Below are positions 7,443 to 15,941 of a stretch of 23,880 nt of DNA, piece by piece; positions within the stretch are counted from its first letter, which is position 1, and every line of letters begins with the position of its first letter. This DNA comes from SZUA-146 sp963922815. Its GTDB lineage: Bacteria > Pseudomonadota > Gammaproteobacteria > Steroidobacterales > SZUA-146. The notes beneath the pieces are model-generated. The model searched no databases. It worked only from the letters and a program-made list of their open reading frames with translations, and was not told where the DNA came from. The stretch lies in contig CAWUKD010000041.1 of NCBI GenBank assembly GCA_963922815.1, positions 1 to 23,880 of the forward strand, given 5' to 3'. The translations under genes were made by a program, and so were the position numbers.

Positions 7443-9716
7443 ATGCGACGATCATCTCCCCACCGCCACCCTGCCGCGATTATTCTTTATATCGCGTTAA
7501 TCCTTGCAGGCACTTTGCTGACATCTACTCCCGCATCTGCCAGTCCCGCCGACGCGTTCAGTGCGCTGAGTTCAGCGCCAACGCACACGGATCTTCCCCT
7601 TGGAAACGAATCCAGCGGACTGGCGGGCGGAAAACTGCGCTCAATCCCTACTTATCCACAGCTTCGACTGGATGCGCGGGAACCCAGGGAAACACAAAAA
7701 GCACACGTTCCTGTCACTCACCCTGTGGAAAGCGACAAAGCGCTGAGCGACTTCCAAAGACTCGCGCGCCAGACGTTCGGACAGACACTGCCGATCTATG
7801 GGCATGATCTGTTTGGGCATTCGTCGGCAAGTTTCGAGCCAATTGATCAGGTTAACGTTCCTGCAGACTATGTGATCGGTCCAGGCGACGAGATTTATTT
7901 GCGAGCGTGGGGCTCGGTTGATATTGATTACCGGGCAACGGTTGACCGGCGCGGTGCGATTACCATTCCCAAAGTAGGAGAGATTTCTCTGGCTGGCGTT
8001 CGGTTTGGTCAGCTTCGCAAGCATCTTCGCGGCTCCATCGCCCGCAGCTATCACGGCTTCGAACTTAGCGTCAGCATGGGGCAATTGCGTTCGATCCGAA
8101 TCTACATAACGGGATTTGCGAACTCGCCTGGCACCTACACGATCAATGCCTTGTCCACGCCGATCAACGCTCTGTCCATTGCGGGCGGACCCGCAGTTGC
8201 CGGCGACCTTCGCCATGTCGAGATACACCGCGCCGGCCGGTTGCTCGCCACACTCGATTTTTACCAATTCATTCAGAAAGGCACACACGACAATAGCCTG
8301 CGGTTGATGCCCGAAGACGTCATACACATTCCTGCGCTTCAGGCCGAGGCGGCAATTGCCGGCTCGGTTCACCGATCAGGAATCTATCGACTAAAAAATG
8401 GAGAGAACCTTGCCGACCTTATCCGGTATGCCGGGGGCGTTAGCGCAACCGCCAGCACACACCGTGTCGTCATTGAGCGTATTAGTGAGGCCGGCGAGCG
8501 TACAGTCGAAGAATACACACTGAACGACGACGGTAAATTGACCGATATCCGTAATGGCGACGTCGTATTGATCCAGCCAATTTCTCCACGTTTCGTCAAT
8601 GCCGTAACGCTGCGTGGTCACGTGGCCCAGCCATTGCGCCACGCATGGCGCCCCGGTCTGCGTGTCTCCGATCTGCTGCCTTCGAGCGAGGCTCTGATCT
8701 CACCACAGTACTGGGTATCAAAACACAGCAAGACGACCGTAGTCAGCCTACTCGACGGTGGCCCTGAAACCTCCATGAATACCGATTTTCCAGATATCAA
8801 TTGGGAGTACGCCGTTATTGAACGAGTGGACCCTGCAACCATGACCACCGAATTGTTGCCGTTTCACTTGCACGGTGCCGTTATCGACCGCAACCCTGAC
8901 GATGACCAGGTGCTCCAGCCCGGTGACAAGATCACGGTATTTGCGCTTAAAGACTTCAGAACCCGAACCGCACAGAAACCCCACTTTGTACAGCTGGAAG
9001 GAGAGGTAGGTCGCGCGGGGTTTTACGAAGTGGCGCCGAATGAGACGCTCGCTGAACTGATTACCCGCGCCGGCGGACTCACCGAACACGCGTACCTGTT
9101 CGGCCTGGAGCTAAAGCGTGAATCCGTACGCCAGCAGCAAAAACTGCGTATTGGCGAGTCCATCGATCAGCTGGAACAGGAATACCAGAGGCATTTGATC
9201 GACCGTTCACGTAACGTATTGAGCGGTGATATGTCTCTTGCAATCTCACCAGAAGCCGCCGCGATTCAGCGACTGATTACCCGTTTGCGTGAAGCCGAGC
9301 CATCGGGCCGAATCGTACTGGAACTGAATGCCGGAGTATCGCTTCCGCATCAGCTGCCCGCGCTGTCGCTAACTGACGGTGACAGGATTCACGTTCCGTC
9401 GCGACCGGCCACCATCGAAGTTGTAGGTGCTGTGTTTCGTCAGGGTTCGTTTATATACGACGAGACATCTTCCAAACATTACATTGCCAACGCCGGGTTA
9501 CTACCAACCGCAGACAGCCGCCGAATATACGTAATTCGGCCGGACGGCTCCTTTTCTCCTGCAGGCCGCAAGCTAAAGCTTAAGCCCGGTGACACCCTTA
9601 TCGTGCCTGAGAAAGTTGACCGCCAACGACTGGTACGAAGAGTCAAGGACTGGACTCAAGTGCTTTACCAATTTGGCCTTGGTGCCGCTGGCCTGAATCT
9701 GCTGGAGGTATTTTGA
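7443..9716 (+). CDS. Polysaccharide export protein with multiple SLBB domains (Wza/GumB-related)
   Basis: A 757-residue secreted protein that should form the periplasmic/outer-membrane channel for the polysaccharide. It has an N-terminal signal peptide (hydrophobic 11-29, likely cleavage after ASA near 33). There is no lipobox cysteine, so unlike Wza it is probably not lipidated. The Poly_export domain starts near residue 138 (ADYVIGPGDEIYLRAWGS) and continues with DRRGAITIPKVGEISLAG. SLBB-type repeats follow, recognised by the form IxGxVxxPGxYxl...tLxdLixxAGG, at roughly 217-250, 308-345, 515-555 and 675-735 (for example LEGEVGRAGFYEVAPNETLA). It is roughly twice the length of Wza, so it belongs to the long multi-SLBB class. 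It is the first gene of a six-gene unit; the next gene starts within its stop codon. The ribosome-binding site is weak and distant (AAGGA at about 7425). Confidence 0.92.
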   Translation: MRRSSPHRHPAAIILYIALILAGTLLTSTPASASPADAFSALSSAPTHTDLPLGNESSGLAGGKLRSIPTYPQLRLDAREPRETQKAHVPVTHPVESDKALSDFQRLARQTFGQTLPIYGHDLFGHSSASFEPIDQVNVPADYVIGPGDEIYLRAWGSVDIDYRATVDRRGAITIPKVGEISLAGVRFGQLRKHLRGSIARSYHGFELSVSMGQLRSIRIYITGFANSPGTYTINALSTPINALSIAGGPAVAGDLRHVEIHRAGRLLATLDFYQFIQKGTHDNSLRLMPEDVIHIPALQAEAAIAGSVHRSGIYRLKNGENLADLIRYAGGVSATASTHRVVIERISEAGERTVEEYTLNDDGKLTDIRNGDVVLIQPISPRFVNAVTLRGHVAQPLRHAWRPGLRVSDLLPSSEALISPQYWVSKHSKTTVVSLLDGGPETSMNTDFPDINWEYAVIERVDPATMTTELLPFHLHGAVIDRNPDDDQVLQPGDKITVFALKDFRTRTAQKPHFVQLEGEVGRAGFYEVAPNETLAELITRAGGLTEHAYLFGLELKRESVRQQQKLRIGESIDQLEQEYQRHLIDRSRNVLSGDMSLAISPEAAAIQRLITRLREAEPSGRIVLELNAGVSLPHQLPALSLTDGDRIHVPSRPATIEVVGAVFRQGSFIYDETSSKHYIANAGLLPTADSRRIYVIRPDGSFSPAGRKLKLKPGDTLIVPEKVDRQRLVRRVKDWTQVLYQFGLGAAGLNLLEVF
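9704..9708 (+). promoter_or_regulatory. Ribosome-binding site fixing the Wzz-like start
   Basis: GGAGG lies seven bases before ATG at 9716, which overlaps the previous stop as TGATG. This supports ATG 9716 over the in-frame TTG one codon earlier. Confidence 0.8.
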
Positions 9717-10936
9717 TGTCTGCGCAAATCGACAATGGCGAAAATCGCTCGCAGGAAGTGCATAGCGCACTACCGCTTCTACTGGTACTGGCCAGGCATC
9801 TGCGCGTGCTGATTTTGGTTCCGATTGCGGCAGGGCTGCTGGCTATTGTCTACAGCAAGGCCGTTGATCCTATTTACACAGCAACAGCACGGATTCTCCC
9901 ACCACAGTACAACGAAAACACGGTGCTCGGCATGCAGAATCAACCGGGTGGCGAGAGTCAGCTTGGCAACAGCGCGTTGACGCTTAAGAACCCGACAGAT
10001 CTGTTTGTGGGCATTCTGACCAGCCGCACGATCGTTGATGCAGTCATTGAAACAAACTCGCTACGGGACTATTTCGATGAGCCCGAAATTGGCGAAGTGC
10101 GCCGGATACTGAGCGCGGCGACTGAAATTCGTGCTGCAAAAGACGGCATCGTTTCAATTGCAGTCAACGATACCGATCGCCATATGGCTGCGGCCCTTGC
10201 CAACTCCTATGTCGATGAGTTCTACGTCTTTTCGCAAACGTTGGCACGCCAACAAGCCAAACAGCGCGCCGGCTTTTACAACACGGCGCTGCATTCTGCC
10301 TGGGAGCAGCTTGACGAGGCCGACCAAATGCTGGCCAGTACCGAAAAACTTACCGGCTTTACCAGTCTTAACGGTCAGCAAGCGGCGATCGTACAATCCG
10401 TTGCCGAGCTTCAGGCTCAAATCGCCTCTCGTGAAATTCAGCTGCAAACGATGAGCAGCTATGCAACCGCAAGCAACCCGGACGTTCGCCTGATCAAACG
10501 CGAGCTGAAAAACTTGCGCGCTGAGCTTGCCGACCATAAAGCGATCGGCAGTGCTCCGGAGGTGACACCATTGGTCGGGCTGGGCGACGTGCCTGACGCC
10601 ATGCTCGCGCATACCCAGGGCAAGAGACGAGTTAACTACTGGGAGCAGATCGTGATGTTGCTGGGTCGATTCAGCGAGCTGGGCAAGATCGACGAAAGCC
10701 GCGATATGTCGTTGTTTCAGGTACTGGATCGTGCCATTCCACCTCACGACAAATCCCGTCCACGCACGGGCGTCAACGCTGTCCTGTCATCTCTCGGCAG
10801 CGGTTTTGCCTGCCTGCTGTGGGTGCTATCAGCCGACTATGTTCGTCAGCGACGCGCTCGATGCGCGACATTTAACCGGCAATGGCTGGAACTACAACAC
10901 ACAGTTCTGCCGTTCACCGCGAGGCAGCAATCTTGA
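9716..10936 (+). CDS. Wzz/chain-length determinant (polysaccharide co-polymerase) without kinase domain
   Basis: A 406-residue inner-membrane protein with the two-helix Wzz topology. Helix 1 is at about 27-50 (VLARHLRVLILVPIAAGLLA), a long periplasmic, partly coiled-coil region follows (about 190-280, LQAQIASREIQLQ region), and helix 2 is at about 355-375 (LGSGFACLLWVLS). Helix 2 is preceded by the proline-containing AIPPHDKSRPRTG segment typical of this family. It controls polymer length together with the Wzy polymerase and may link to the export channel encoded upstream. There is no BY-kinase (Wzc C-terminal) domain, and no kinase or phosphatase gene for it is seen nearby. The start at ATG 9716 overlaps the upstream stop by one base. 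The C-terminal tail after helix 2 is short and cytoplasmic. Confidence 0.92.
   Translation: MSAQIDNGENRSQEVHSALPLLLVLARHLRVLILVPIAAGLLAIVYSKAVDPIYTATARILPPQYNENTVLGMQNQPGGESQLGNSALTLKNPTDLFVGILTSRTIVDAVIETNSLRDYFDEPEIGEVRRILSAATEIRAAKDGIVSIAVNDTDRHMAAALANSYVDEFYVFSQTLARQQAKQRAGFYNTALHSAWEQLDEADQMLASTEKLTGFTSLNGQQAAIVQSVAELQAQIASREIQLQTMSSYATASNPDVRLIKRELKNLRAELADHKAIGSAPEVTPLVGLGDVPDAMLAHTQGKRRVNYWEQIVMLLGRFSELGKIDESRDMSLFQVLDRAIPPHDKSRPRTGVNAVLSSLGSGFACLLWVLSADYVRQRRARCATFNRQWLELQHTVLPFTARQQS
10921..10924 (+). promoter_or_regulatory. Ribosome-binding site supporting a TTG start for wzx
   Basis: GAGG lies eight bases before TTG at 10933, whose last two bases are the first two of the TGA stop of the Wzz-like gene. 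The upstream in-frame ATG (10882) lies deep inside the Wzz gene and would add 17 residues not expected in a flippase. Confidence 0.6.
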
Positions 10937-12222
10937 GCGCGCCACGAAAATCAGCAGTCAAGACTGACATTGAACGCTCGTCGCTAAGTGCAAACATCAC
11001 GGCACTCTATGCGCTACAAGCGGCAAACTACGTCATCCCCTTGCTGTCATTGCCCTATCTCATTCGGGTTTTGGGGGCGGAACAGTACGGGATCATGGCA
11101 ATGGCCTACGCCACGGTTTACTTTCTGGTTCTGTTCGTCGATGCCGGATTCAATACCCGCGCCATACGCTTGCTCTCCAGGGCAGATATTCAACACGATG
11201 AAATCACCAACATATACGCCACCACACAGTGGCTGAAGTTTATACAGGCACTCGTTGGTCTGGCTGTCTTACTGCTGCTGATCAAGGCGGTACCACACTT
11301 TCATGCACATGCCGCTGTCTATCTTGCAAGCTACGGCATGGTCATTGGGTCATTGCTGTTTCCTACCTGGTTGTTCCAGGGCTTGCAAATCATGCACTTC
11401 ACAACCCTCTGTAGCGTAGGCGGCCGACTCCTTGCTACGGCCGGTATTTTCTTGTTCGTCCGTGACCAGGGAGATGTGGTTACGGCAGCGGCGTTGCAAG
11501 CCTCCGCAACGATTATTTCCGGACTGCTGTCCCTGCCTGTGGTTGCCCGTCAGTTGCAGCTGACCGTTTTTATACCCGGCGCTCAACTTGTTGCTGGACT
11601 ACGCCGAGCCGTTCAGGACGGATGGGAGCTCAGCGCATCGGAGTACATCATCAATGCGACCTCAAATGCCGGGGTGTTCATACTGGGCCTTTTCGCAACT
11701 GAAAGTGTAGTGGGTATTTACGCCGCCATATCGAAAATTGGCCAGGCAGGCGTGAATGCTTTCCAACCTCTGTTGAAAGCACTCTTCCCGATGATTGCAC
11801 AACACTGGATCGGGAAGGCATCCGATGCGGCAATGGTAGCCCGTCGCTGGACTCGTCGGATCCTGGTGGGCGCGGTATTTTTCTCCATTGCTCTTTACTT
11901 TGCGTCTTCTGAACTACTTGGCCTTCTGTTCGGAGTGGAGTGGAAAGCCCACGGCGGCTTGCTGCAAGCACTTGCGCTATGGCTACTGTTCTCGATTAGC
12001 GCCAGCTCAATCGGACAGTTCTGGCTGCTGGCGCGCGGTGACAAAACTCGCTACGCACGGTGCTTGATGCTGACCGGCATCCTGCAGGTAACTGCCTGCG
12101 TCTTCGGAGCGTATCAGTCGGGCATTACAGGCCTGATTGCTGCCCTGGTCTTTTCGGAAATTGCACGGCTGACCTTTTTTGTTCTTGCACTGTGGGTGCG
12201 ACCCCCGGAGTTCTCCCTATGA
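10933..12222 (+). CDS. wzx: Wzx-type lipid-linked oligosaccharide flippase
   Basis: About 429 residues, twelve or more predicted membrane helices and the usual N-terminal flippase pattern: ALYALQAANYVIPLLSLPYL followed by IRVLGAEQYGIMAMAYA. It should move undecaprenyl-diphosphate repeat units from the cytoplasmic to the periplasmic face of the inner membrane (MOP/PST superfamily). The central region DGWELSASEYIINATSNAGV and the C-terminal half are hydrophobic throughout, as expected. The start is best placed at TTG 10933, overlapping the previous stop; an ATG at 10882 is possible. The gene ends in an ATGA overlap with the following glycosyltransferase, so the two are probably translated in a coupled way. 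Family assignment is firm; substrate is unknown. Confidence 0.9.
   Translation: MSAPRKSAVKTDIERSSLSANITALYALQAANYVIPLLSLPYLIRVLGAEQYGIMAMAYATVYFLVLFVDAGFNTRAIRLLSRADIQHDEITNIYATTQWLKFIQALVGLAVLLLLIKAVPHFHAHAAVYLASYGMVIGSLLFPTWLFQGLQIMHFTTLCSVGGRLLATAGIFLFVRDQGDVVTAAALQASATIISGLLSLPVVARQLQLTVFIPGAQLVAGLRRAVQDGWELSASEYIINATSNAGVFILGLFATESVVGIYAAISKIGQAGVNAFQPLLKALFPMIAQHWIGKASDAAMVARRWTRRILVGAVFFSIALYFASSELLGLLFGVEWKAHGGLLQALALWLLFSISASSIGQFWLLARGDKTRYARCLMLTGILQVTACVFGAYQSGITGLIAALVFSEIARLTFFVLALWVRPPEFSL
12207..12210 (+). promoter_or_regulatory. Ribosome-binding site for the first right-arm glycosyltransferase
   Basis: GGAG is eight bases before ATG 12219, which overlaps the wzx stop (ATGA). 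It shows that the upstream in-frame ATG at 12060, inside wzx, is not the start. Confidence 0.75.
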
Positions 12223-13463
12223 AAATTATGAATATTTCATCCTTGTATCCGCCGAATGTGGTCGGTGGCGCGGAGATGGGACTGCAAACCATGTCTGAGG
12301 CAATGTCCGCAGGCGGTCATGACCTGCATGTTGTGACATTACGCAAGAGCGGATCTTCGAACCAATTAGAGACAGATATGCGCGGCCCGGTTGCTGTCAC
12401 TGAGGTCCCGCTGGCAAATCTGTACTGGCCGTTTGACTCTGCGGCACCCAGGTCAGGCGCGTTGCGACGGCTGGCATGGCACGGAATCGACACTTCAAAC
12501 CAGATTATGGCTCGCCGTGTTCGGCAACTGGTAAGGCGCATACGCCCGGATGTTGTACTGACACGTAATCTTCAGGGATTCTCTACGGCAGTCATGCCAG
12601 CGATCAGGCAAACCGGCACCCCGCTGGTTCACGTACTACACGACTATTCACTACTGTGCCCGCGTACAACCATGTTTCACAGGGGCCGTAGCTGCGGCAT
12701 GCGTTCAGAGCGCTGTTTCGGCTGCCGTGCACTGACCGCTCCGCGCCGTCGCCATATTGAGGCGGTAGACGGGGTAATAGGTGTCAGCAACGCCGTTCTC
12801 GATGCACATCTTCAGCATGGACTATTCGCAGACCGGCCAAGACAGGTTATTTACAACGCACTCAAGCCAACCATTACATTACGCGACACTCTTGCAGAAC
12901 ATTCAGGCGACGTCGTATTTACGTTTGGATTTATGGGCCGTATTGAGCCATCCAAAGGCATTGAGACCCTATTAGAAACGGCGACAACACTTGAACGGAA
13001 CGGCGTAGAATTTCGCCTGCTCATTGCAGGGCGCGGCGACTCTGCTTATATCGAAGACTTGCAACGCCGATGGCCGCTTCGTCAGACAGAGTTCACCGGC
13101 TTTGTGGATGCCTCCGAATTCCTGACGCGCCTGGACACCCTGGTATTCCCTACACTGGCTGTCGAAGCGCTGGGCAACGGTGTGTTCGAAGCTTTTGCCA
13201 AAGGGGTGCCGGTAATCGGTTCGCGCGTCGGCGGTATTCCGGAGTCCATTGATCACGAGACTACAGGCTTCATATTCAAACCCGGATGCCATCAGGAACT
13301 ATCCAATTACTTGTTGCAACTGCAGGCCAGTCGTCAATTACGAGCATACATGGGACGGGCAGCGCTCGAAAAAGCGCGTGAATATCTGCCCGAAAACCGC
13401 TCCGCCGAATACATTGATTTTCTGCAGAAAATTATTGGCAGAACCAGTACGGAAGCCGCATGA
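12219..13463 (+). CDS. GT4 glycosyltransferase
   Basis: A 414-residue cytoplasmic or membrane-associated enzyme that should add a sugar to the growing lipid-linked repeat unit. It begins MKIMNISSLYPPNVVGGAEM, the glycine-rich acceptor-side start of GT4 proteins. The C-terminal Rossmann half has FGFMGRIEPSKGIETLLE (about 236-253), LLIAGRGD (about 267-274) and the donor-binding EX7E motif (E316, E324), then GVPVIGSRVGGIPE. A cysteine cluster at 147, 159, 166 and 169 (LCPRTTMFHRGRSCG...CFGCR) lies in the N-terminal domain. Such clusters recur in a subset of GT4 enzymes and may bind metal, though this is not established here. The sugar specificity cannot be read from sequence. It overlaps wzx upstream and the polymerase downstream by four bases each. 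Confidence 0.92.
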   Translation: MKIMNISSLYPPNVVGGAEMGLQTMSEAMSAGGHDLHVVTLRKSGSSNQLETDMRGPVAVTEVPLANLYWPFDSAAPRSGALRRLAWHGIDTSNQIMARRVRQLVRRIRPDVVLTRNLQGFSTAVMPAIRQTGTPLVHVLHDYSLLCPRTTMFHRGRSCGMRSERCFGCRALTAPRRRHIEAVDGVIGVSNAVLDAHLQHGLFADRPRQVIYNALKPTITLRDTLAEHSGDVVFTFGFMGRIEPSKGIETLLETATTLERNGVEFRLLIAGRGDSAYIEDLQRRWPLRQTEFTGFVDASEFLTRLDTLVFPTLAVEALGNGVFEAFAKGVPVIGSRVGGIPESIDHETTGFIFKPGCHQELSNYLLQLQASRQLRAYMGRAALEKAREYLPENRSAEYIDFLQKIIGRTSTEAA

Positions 13464-14731
13464 ATACAGCTATCAACATAAGCCTCCGCGAGCGGTTCAT
13501 ATTGCTGACGGCACTTGCTTTCGTAGTAATGAGTGTACTGGCCGGTCCTCTTCGCATGTATCTGTCGATGGCTGGACTGTCACCACTCATTTACGTACCC
13601 AACCTGATGCTGCTGATATCCGTTGGCTGGCAGGTAGCAGAAATTGCACGCCGCGGGATTACGTCATCACACCTTATCGCGCTGTTAATACCGGCCTACG
13701 CCTGCGCTGTGGGCATGCAATTTAACAGCGTCATTCAAACGGCAATGGGAGTTTACGTGCTCTTGCCATTCTGGTTCGGATTGGCATGCGCGCCAGTATT
13801 GCTGCGGCACTGGATCACGGTCCAGCGCTTCGTCCCGGCTCTTTTTGCAATCGTGGCCAGCGGCATTCTGCTGAACAACGTCGTCACCTACCCATGGGAA
13901 GGCTTCGGCTACAGCGTTGGGCAGCTGGACGTAGAAGGCTCGCGTCAATGGTATGCAACCGGAGGAACCAAACGACTGGCTGGCTTTGCACGCGCCTCAT
14001 TCGACGCCGCCGTTCAGGTCACTTTATTGGGTCTTGTGTTGTCGCTTGCAGCACGAAAGGCGTCGTTACGAATCCTTCTGTGGACCTTGACTCTGATAGC
14101 CGTGGTGCCGACAACCAGCAAAGGCATGCTTCTGGTGGCCGTTGTACTGACTCCGGTTGTACTGCTAAAAGAACGCCTTCCACAGTCGATGCTCGCAATG
14201 TTACTGGTCGTTTTCGCGAGCTTTAGTCTCGCACTGCCCATGTCAACATTGCTGTTTGATTTTCATTCACAGTTCAGCAATCCCACTCTGGCCAATGTGA
14301 CCTACTCGTTTTACGACCGCCTGAACGATATGTGGCCACGGGCCTGGTTGCTCTTGCACGACCACGGAAACTGGTTCATGGGCCGCGGTATTGGTGGCAT
14401 CGGTACACCACAAACCTATTTTGAACCGAGCCGCTTTAACGCGGGCGACAACCTGTTCATGTACTGGTTTGTGGTCTTCGGCTGGGCCGCCCTGCCCGGT
14501 TTTCTATTACTGATACTGCGTAGCCTGCGGATTCGTGCTCAGGCCGACGACGCCCAGATGCGTATGTACTGCTTGCTACTGGCCCTGCTGGTATACGGCA
14601 GCATGACGAACATCGTGGAAAACAGTTTTTTTGCGCTGGTATGTGGACTGGTCGTCCGCTGGCTGTGCTCCACACCTGGGAAATCCGGCAATCACCTAAA
14701 TTCAAGTAGCACGGGAGTTACTCATGTCTGA
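13460..14731 (+). CDS. Wzy-like O-antigen/exopolysaccharide polymerase
   Basis: A 423-residue very hydrophobic protein with about ten membrane helices. A larger periplasmic loop (about 270-330) contains RLNDMWPRAWLLLHDHGNWF and FMGRGIGGIGTPQTYFEPSR, with the late histidine/arginine/GxG pattern typical of the O-antigen ligase/polymerase family; another segment, WYATGGTKRLAGFARASFD, lies near 158-176. These loops fit the polymerase that joins repeat units on the periplasmic side. The family is diverse in sequence, so the call rests on topology, the GxGIGG-type loop and its place between Wzx, Wzz and glycosyltransferase genes. The start ATG overlaps the preceding stop (ATGA). The symbol is withheld because ligase and polymerase cannot be separated by sequence alone, although no other polymerase candidate is in the locus. 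Confidence 0.82.
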   Translation: MNTAINISLRERFILLTALAFVVMSVLAGPLRMYLSMAGLSPLIYVPNLMLLISVGWQVAEIARRGITSSHLIALLIPAYACAVGMQFNSVIQTAMGVYVLLPFWFGLACAPVLLRHWITVQRFVPALFAIVASGILLNNVVTYPWEGFGYSVGQLDVEGSRQWYATGGTKRLAGFARASFDAAVQVTLLGLVLSLAARKASLRILLWTLTLIAVVPTTSKGMLLVAVVLTPVVLLKERLPQSMLAMLLVVFASFSLALPMSTLLFDFHSQFSNPTLANVTYSFYDRLNDMWPRAWLLLHDHGNWFMGRGIGGIGTPQTYFEPSRFNAGDNLFMYWFVVFGWAALPGFLLLILRSLRIRAQADDAQMRMYCLLLALLVYGSMTNIVENSFFALVCGLVVRWLCSTPGKSGNHLNSSSTGVTHV

Positions 14732-15890
14732 AACAATCTCGCCCAGAACCGAAAAAACCATCTGGATCAATGCACGTTTTCTTGGACGAACGCTAACCGG
14801 TGTGGAACGCGTCGCTTACGAACTCATCAATGCACTGAGTCAGGAACATCTCGACTCCAACGGTGCACGACAAGTCAGGGGTGTTTTGTACCGCTTTCGT
14901 CTGATTGCCCCCTCTTCATTCAAGGGCGAGTCACCCTGGAAAAACATTCCGCTAGTCACCGGAGGTATATTCAGCGGCCATTTATGGGAACAGCTGGACC
15001 TGCCACGGCTTACCCGTGATCAGCTGCTTCTCAGCCTGTGCAATACCGGGCCGCTGTTAAAGCGCCAACACGTTATCTACCTGCATGATGCCCAGCCATT
15101 CGTGATTCCAGAGAATTTCAGTATCAAATTCCGGCTGTGGTACAGATTGATGTTTAAAGTGGCGGGTCGTCGCGCAAAACACGTTCTGGTCAATTCAAAA
15201 TTCACCCGCTCGGAGCTGCATCATCACGCAGGTATTGATCCGTCACGCATGACCTTAATCTATCCCGCAGCCACAACGGGTAGCACACAAAGTAAGGAAG
15301 ATGTGCTGGAAAAATTCACCCTGCCTTCCGAACCGTTTGTACTTGCTGTCAGCAGCGCCAATCCCAACAAAAATTTTCACAGCGTACTCAAAGCACTAGA
15401 CCTGCTTGGAGACGCCGCACCACCCTGTGTTTTCGTTGGGGCGCGCAATCAAAAGCAGTTCTCGGAAGTCGCCATCAACTGGAGTAAGGCGACCCATTTG
15501 GGATACGTTTCCGACGAAGAGCTACAGGCACTGTATCAGCGTGCGCTTTGTCTCGCATTCCCTTCGTTTTACGAGGGCTTCGGCCTACCGCCACTAGAGG
15601 CCATGGCAGCCGGCTGCCCGGTCATAGCCTCGGCTTCGAGTTCCATACCTGAAGTAGTAGACGACGCAGCAATGTTTTGTGACCCACATGACCCCAGAAC
15701 ACTGGCATCAGGAATTGCCAAACTGCGAGACGACGAGCGCGTACGCACCGCGATGAAAAAATGGGGATTACGCCGCAGCGCCAATTTTTCCTGGTCTGAC
15801 AGTGCAGCGACTCTATTCAGAACCCTGCGCAATGTCAGCGCAAATTGTCCAGTAGACTCAACACGTCAGTGGACGACCCAGAGTCAGTAA
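14724..15890 (+). CDS. GT4 glycosyltransferase (WbaZ/mannosyltransferase-like group)
   Basis: A 388-residue GT4 enzyme. The N-terminal half has IWINARFLGRTLTGVERVAYEL, the fold start seen in GT4 proteins that act on repeat units, and VIYLHDAQPFVIPENFS (about 117-133). The C-terminal half has the typical VNSKFTRSEL, LAVSSANPNKNF, the THLGYVSDEELQALY segment and the donor-site motif PSFYEGFGLPPLEAMAAGCP with EX7E at E284/E292. It is the last gene of the right-arm unit and overlaps the polymerase gene by eight bases with GGGAG upstream. Donor and acceptor sugars are unknown; resemblance to mannosyl/rhamnosyltransferases is only general. No terminator with a U tract was found in the 51 bases before the convergent DUF2235 gene. 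Confidence 0.92.
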   Translation: MSETISPRTEKTIWINARFLGRTLTGVERVAYELINALSQEHLDSNGARQVRGVLYRFRLIAPSSFKGESPWKNIPLVTGGIFSGHLWEQLDLPRLTRDQLLLSLCNTGPLLKRQHVIYLHDAQPFVIPENFSIKFRLWYRLMFKVAGRRAKHVLVNSKFTRSELHHHAGIDPSRMTLIYPAATTGSTQSKEDVLEKFTLPSEPFVLAVSSANPNKNFHSVLKALDLLGDAAPPCVFVGARNQKQFSEVAINWSKATHLGYVSDEELQALYQRALCLAFPSFYEGFGLPPLEAMAAGCPVIASASSSIPEVVDDAAMFCDPHDPRTLASGIAKLRDDERVRTAMKKWGLRRSANFSWSDSAATLFRTLRNVSANCPVDSTRQWTTQSQ

Positions 15891-15941
15891 AGTTGCGTCC
15901 CAAAATCACACATAATAAACAGGGGCAGTTTAATGACTACG

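Noticed and set aside
7641..8372. 243-codon minus-strand open frame inside the export gene
   Set aside because: It lies opposite the conserved Poly_export domain and has no domain of its own.
12060..12218. Upstream ATG as the start of the first right-arm GT4 gene
   Set aside because: The extra 53 residues are inside wzx, cysteine-rich and unlike GT4 N-termini; ATG 12219 has a proper ribosome-binding site.
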